NCBI GenBank assembly: GCA_028023455.1
Contig: JAQFVV010000022.1
Location: 10,497,100-10,561,099, forward strand
Reading direction: 5' to 3'
Length of the DNA: 64,000 bases
DNA from: Epiperipatus broadwayi
Taxonomy: Eukaryota; Onychophora; Udeonychophora; Euonychophora; Peripatidae
Shown piece by piece: positions 59,280 through 64,000 of this stretch. Under the pieces are notes generated by a model. That model was not told the origin of the DNA and did not search any database. It saw only the letters and a program-made list of their open reading frames with translations. A program made the position numbers and the translations under genes. Numbering within the stretch: position 1 is the stretch's first letter; every line of letters begins with the position of its first letter.

Positions 59280-61490
59280 CAATATTATGGCTAGTTTGAG
59301 GAAGAAAGGATTCTAAGGAAGAAATCACTTTTGTGTCACAACACAGTTATGTTAGTTGTTGTCATTTTTTCAGCATTACTCATTACCTCTTTATAGTTTC
59401 CACGCATTTTAAATACCTTTGGAAATTTTTAAATCTTCTGTGATTAAAAAAATAATTATAATTATATTATTTTAAAAAACATTAGAGGTGATTTAAACTA
59501 AACGAGCAAGATAATGAATATATTTTTAAATTTCTATTATTATTTTTTGCTATTATAGGTATATTTATAAAAAGAATAAACAGCATATTTATTTTGTTGT
59601 TATCTCCTTACTTTTTAGATATAGTGATATTTCATCCTTAATATATAATGGCATTAACATATTGGGTGCACTTTTATAAGTGAAAAAAAGGCTCTCATTT
59701 ACTTAAAATTGATATTCGCTTAATGGTAGCAATCCAGCTTCTAATTGCTTTTATTGCATTTTCATACTGTTTATAAATTTTGTGTGAATAATGTAAAACA
59801 AAAATAACTATTAATGACAATAATCAATTATCGCATATCCCAATAGCATAATTAAAAAATATGCAAAATTCAAAAAAAAAAAGGGCCATTTTAATATATT
59901 TATACCCTATATATATATAAACAAAACAAAAAACCTCATAGACATCGCCTTGGTTTGCTTTATAATATCTATACCACTGACCCATACATGCTTATAAAAT
60001 AAATTTCCATATCTGCAATTTCTTAACTGATAGATTGAATGTGGTTATTCAAATAAGGAAAATGTATCTTATGCACTAATTTATTAGAACAAATTTGAGA
60101 CATTTGTGCGTTTTTTTGTTTTATGAGAAATCAATCAATGTTATTCATTCTTAAAGCCTGATTACCAGATACTACCTCTTATTAAAAAAATATTAATTTT
60201 TTTATTGTTGATTGTCAAATTTAAGAACAGGTTCGGATCTTTTTCTACCCTCTGATGGATTTAGATAACATTTTATTACCCCCCCCCCCGCAATAATCCA
60301 CTTTCTGTTAATGATTTGAATCATGTCTGACGTTTTATTTTAAGATTTATCAGTCAAGGTCTAAAACAGTCATATTTCAGATTATGTTTTCATTTTACTT
60401 ATATGTACAAAGTTTTGAAACTAATACAATCCTAAAAAATGATATTCTAATTGAATGTGAGAGTGGGTTTTTTTTAATGCAAGGATATTCCCTGCCACTC
60501 CCACGTGACAGTAAGAGGATTTTGAATTTGACATACTCAATCTGAAAATCTTATGTCTTTTAGTTTTTAAACTGCATTTGAAGAGATTTGTCAAGCTTTC
60601 GATTTATATGCTGTCCCTGTAGTGGAAGTGTGTGCGGGTGTGTTTTAAAGCTCAATTTTTCTGCATTCTTTCAAAAGATTGCACCAATATATTTATATGT
60701 CTTTTCATTTATTTTTATTTTAGAGATATTATTTGTTTGTTTTCTTATACAAACAAATTACACATGTCGTAATCATTTTACAAAATTATTCCCTGCAATT
60801 TTTGAAAATTACATATATATTTATAAAAAATATATGTATAATTTAAAAAGAAATCGTTCAATAAAAGTTTTTTTTTTTTATTCGGTGAATGTATAATTTT
60901 TGTATATATATATTAATCCAATTGTATTGTTCACAATTTTAAAACACATTCTAAGTTCTTGTTTTTTTCAAGATGATTTAATTATTATTTATAAATTATT
61001 TCTAGAACTAGTTATATATATTTTATATTTCAATAATATCTTAATGTTAATATATAAATATATTAAAGGCACAATATATATATATATATGGATGTGTATA
61101 TTTTTGAAATAAGATAGTACTTAATTTTGAAATTGCATGCATATTAAAAATATATAATTGTATTAAAGATGAATGAAAATTATTTTCTTCTCAACTTGGT
61201 TTATTATTATTCATAATTAAATTAATCATTATTTTTTCTTTTTCTCTCAATTTTTTTCACCTTCCTGATTTCATTTACATAAGTTAGTGCAAGACCCAAT
61301 AAACGTGTATCTCTCTCACTACCAGTCGTCTCTCTATACCAACTGTAACAGTTTGTTTGTACAATTCGTACAAATATATTTCTGTCATTTAATTACATAC
61401 TCTACAATTCTAATTCCAATCTTTTATATATATATTCTTGATCTTTATATCTTTGATTTTGGAATTAAAGTGTATTCTTATTTATAAGTG
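59280..61490. other. AT-rich stretch with no recognised feature
   Basis: Very AT-rich with ATATAT tracts (59,911, 60,820, 60,905 and 61,073), a C-run at 60,281-60,290 and a poly-T tract near 60,870. ORFs of 66-102 codons here are low-complexity and hydrophobic, with no motif. Confidence 0.5.
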
Positions 61491-61496
61491 GCTCTT

Positions 61497-61526
61497 AATG
61501 ATGATGATGATGATGATGATGATGAA
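61497..61526. repeat. (GAT)n microsatellite
   Basis: About nine uninterrupted ATG/GAT triplets. RTE-type LINEs in this window end in similar tails, but no LINE sequence is seen next to it. Confidence 0.9.
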
Positions 61527-61939
61527 TAATTAAAGAAAATTGAAAAAGTAAGAGTAGTGATGATAATGGTGCTACTGAAGTACACTCTATTGGTTGTTTA
61601 AAATATACACATGTATGTGCATATATATCTTAATAAATGATTGGTAATAATATTTCAAGGAGATGGTATCAAAGTTTTAACTCCAGAAAAGTCTGATACT
61701 CGTAAATCAAATTGTAATTTATATATAGCATTGGTATCAGATTTGAATTCCAAATCTTTTTTAATAAAGGCAAACACCAGAAAAACTAGTCTGGCAATAC
61801 TGATTTAAATTATCATCTGGTATTCACAGTTTGCTCACGCTTATTAAAAATGATACAAAAGCATAGTGTTGTTCTTTGTTTATATATATTGTGTAAATTA
61901 AAAATTCAAGGTCTTGCTAGAAGGAAAAAATATCAACAA

Positions 61940-62110
61940 TTAGAAATGAACCGAGATGACTGTAATATATAGTTACTGATAAGAGATCAGATCTATATAA
62001 CTATACAAGCAGATTGATATAGGTTCAAAATCTTAGGATTTTTTTAATTTCAGGCTTTGAGATTGATAGTATACAAGGAGTTAAAGGTATTTGCCAGATG
62101 CATAATATTA
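61940..62110 (+). repeat. SINE-like repeat, plus copy
   Basis: About 170 bp with a GGTTCAAAATC B-box-like string near 62,022, matching in inverse orientation 63,110-63,290. Shared blocks are GTAATATATAGTTACTGAT, a GATCAGATCTA.ATAACT segment, CAAAATCTTAGGA, AGATTGATAG and AAGGAGTTAAAG. A clear A box is lacking, so the tRNA origin is tentative. Confidence 0.6.
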
Positions 62111-62139
62111 AGAAATTACAATTTTCTAATTGATTTGAT

Positions 62140-62672
62140 GTTCCTAGGTATCAACTTTAATTAAAACAGGAAAAGCTCTCCATACAGTATTGCCACTCAG
62201 TGCAAGCCAGAGTAATCAATGGATGCCAGATCCCCATCTAGTGCCTACTCATCCAATATCCCCAGACTAGTTTCTGGTTTGTGCCTTCATCAACGAGGAG
62301 CCTTGGATCTGAGAACACTGCATTTAGATCTTAGGATCTAATGCAATCCTCAAGCAGCCACCTTTTATCTCTACTTAATTACAAAACTATGAGTCTTAAA
62401 TTGAAAACATAATATTTTCAATCCAATCCTCTTAGCTTATATAGCCATATAGGTCTGAACTCAGTTCAGTACCTATATATTTTGGTGTCTTTGGTTTTTT
62501 AATAACCATAGCCATCACTATCCTATTAGGCAGAATTGGTTTTAAGCCAATAAACATCACATGATCAACATTTCTTATGCTTGCTTATACTGCATGGAGA
62601 GTTTTGCCTGTTTTGATAACAGTTATAAGCAAGCATAAGAAATGGTGATCACGTGATGTTTATTGTATCAAC
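62140..62672. mobile_element. Foldback repeat family member, most complete unit
   Basis: It starts AAACAGGAAAAGCTCTCCATACAG (as family blocks), runs through CTCATCCAATATCCCCAG, the GAGGAGCCTTGGATCTGAGA block, the CAGCCACCTTTTATC block, the GTCTTTGGTTTTTTAATAAC block and ends with CACATGATCAACATTTCTTATG, followed by an inverted end (GCATGGAGAGTTTTGCCTG, then AAGCATAAGAAATGGTGATC). This copy shows the likely full order of about 480 bp and is useful as a reference for the others. No ORF. Confidence 0.8.
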
Positions 62673-62679
62673 TTTAAGT

Positions 62680-63100
62680 ATGCTCTTAAATTTTGCAAAA
62701 CTTTTAGCACATGAAATACTGCATATCAAATTCAAAAAGCTTAATAAAGGAAGAATAAAATGTATGTTCTTTCAACATAAACTGAAAAAAATAATTAACA
62801 AACATGATTGCCTATGGTGTTCTGAGGCAAAAAAAAAATGGCTGCTGGCATAATGTAAAATTAATTACATTTATGAATTTTAATGTTATTTTGTTGTTGG
62901 TTTTACATTTATATCTGACTATTTAATTTTTTTTTACATAACATATAATTGAAGTTGTGTGTATTTATACAGCATACTTCAAGGTGTCACTGCATATATA
63001 CATTGACATATATTATAAATAGAAGCAATTCTCTGCTCTAGCGCCACCTTTAGTAATCTTAAATAATTAATAATTTCCAGATGATAGTGAAGGTGAATCC
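62680..63100. other. Stretch between foldback and SINE-like repeats
   Basis: No recognised motif. The 66-codon plus ORF at 62,653-62,853 begins inside the foldback repeat and is not supported. Confidence 0.4.
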
Positions 63101-63109
63101 CAATTCCCA

Positions 63110-63290
63110 AAACAGTTTTGCCTTTTGCATTTATCAATGAAAATTTGGCAACTATCTTTAACTCCTTATCTGCTATCAATCTACAAGCCTAAAATTGAAA
63201 AAGTCCTAAGATTTTGGACCCAAGTCAATCTTCTTGTGTAAGTTATGTAGACCTGATCCCTTGTCAGTTACTATATATTACAGTAATCTC
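63110..63290 (-). repeat. SINE-like repeat, minus copy
   Basis: Inverted relative to 61,940-62,110, sharing the same ordered blocks with moderate divergence. On minus the B-box-like region reads GGGTCCAAAATCTTAGGAC. It extends further at its 3' side, toward 63,030, into a GTGGCGCTAGAGCAGAG string that is not matched in the plus copy. Confidence 0.6.
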
Positions 63291-63294
63291 AATT

Positions 63295-64000
63295 ACTGAA
63301 AAAAAATTAATTGCAATGAAATTCAACCTAACTGGATAACCAACCCACCAATTATCATGTATGGTAAATATAAACAATAAACTTCTAGCTCAATCTTATC
63401 AGATTTTTTTTTTTAAAATAAAATTTCTAATAATATCAGTCTTATTCATTTTATGTCTAATATATTATTATATCAATATTAATAAATTGTTTAACAATAA
63501 AATAACAATAATCATGAGACTTGTTATTCAATCATCCATTAAGATAGTCCTTTTTAACATTGAGTATATACCAAAAGCATACCCTCATTGGTATAGGAAT
63601 ATCATAGAACGCTACTCCTTTAAAATATCAATAATACTCCAATGACTCACAATAAAATAAATAAATTATATTAAATATTAAAATTTCATATGTTAAATTT
63701 AATAATAATATAATATTCATTTACTTATTAAATTATTTTTATACCACTCCTTTATTAACATTCTTTAATTCATAAAACATCTTGGGGTAACTATTGTTTC
63801 TTAAATGAATAAATTAATTTACATAACCAAATGTAGAGAATGATTTTACTTATGTCCAGCTGGATTTAAAATAATTAAAAACATATATACTAATCAATTC
63901 CTCACTTTTAAAATAATTAACTTTATATATATATAAAATTGACTAAAAACTAAATTAAAAATTATTAACCAACACATATCACTATTAATTACTCTAATCA
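63295..64000. other. AT-rich end of window, no recognised feature
   Basis: Very AT-rich with no motif. The 94-codon ORF at 63,361-63,645 is hydrophobic, Ile-rich and without a recognisable domain. Confidence 0.5.

Noticed and set aside
61497-61526. LINE 3' tail
   Set aside because: Although a GAT tract ends the LINE at 21.24 kb, there is no LINE-like sequence upstream of this tract on either strand.

Overview
This is a eukaryotic, very AT-rich, non-coding window that is dense in transposable elements. No complete host gene, rRNA, tRNA gene, CRISPR array or prokaryotic-style operon is visible. Almost every short ORF is chance or a fragment of a decayed transposon. The repeat mix (RTE-like LINE fragments, Penelope-like elements with GIY-YIG endonuclease, a Ty3/gypsy-type LTR element, a ZMYM1-like hAT remnant, Tigger-like DNA elements, tRNA-related SINEs and palindromic foldback repeats) fits a metazoan, most likely a mollusc. 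My guess is a cephalopod such as an octopus, but that is inference from repeat style and base composition, not proof.

Layout. 1-2.3 kb: AT-rich sequence with no call. 2.35-2.70 kb: inverted pair of Penelope 3' tails. 2.73-6.07 kb: first copy of a ~3.3 kb repeat whose second, inverted copy lies at 41.59-44.86 kb. 7.69-9.29 kb: minus-strand LINE reverse transcriptase interrupted by a 258-bp foldback repeat with a 13-bp target duplication. 11.16-11.50 and 20.65-21.25 kb: plus-strand 3' ends of the same LINE family. 13.35-16.0 kb: a second, different minus-strand non-LTR RT remnant. 17.9-19.08 kb: minus-strand Penelope-like RT. 22.07-22.12 kb: a candidate small host exon. 23.15-24.59 kb: minus-strand hAT transposase pseudogene. 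24.78-26.12 and 50.06-51.18 kb: two Tigger-like non-autonomous elements.

26.9-35.04 kb: LTR-retrotransposon complex. Decayed gag, protease and RT/RNase H of a Ty3/gypsy element (27.3-29.26 kb) abut a ~0.9 kb LTR. A ~3.8 kb internal region follows, with a coiled-coil gag-like part and a possible env-like part but no recognisable pol, then a second LTR. 38.0-39.1 kb: probable third LINE remnant (minus). 39.9-41.04 kb: two Penelope endonuclease/3'-tail copies arranged tail to tail. 45.1-45.4 kb: degenerate tandem repeat. 45.9-46.35, 52.37-52.91, 54.22-55.39 and 62.14-62.67 kb: members of the same foldback family seen at 8.2 kb. 56.3-57.07 kb: nested palindromes. 61.9-63.3 kb: two inverted SINE copies.

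Nothing here works together as a pathway. The window records successive insertions, many of them inverted or palindromic. The points most worth checking are the foldback family, the near-identical 0.3 kb island inside the inverted 3.3 kb repeat, hammerhead-like hairpins in the Penelope tails, the pol-less LTR element, the perfect 54-bp palindrome at 41.3 kb and the candidate exon at 22.07 kb.
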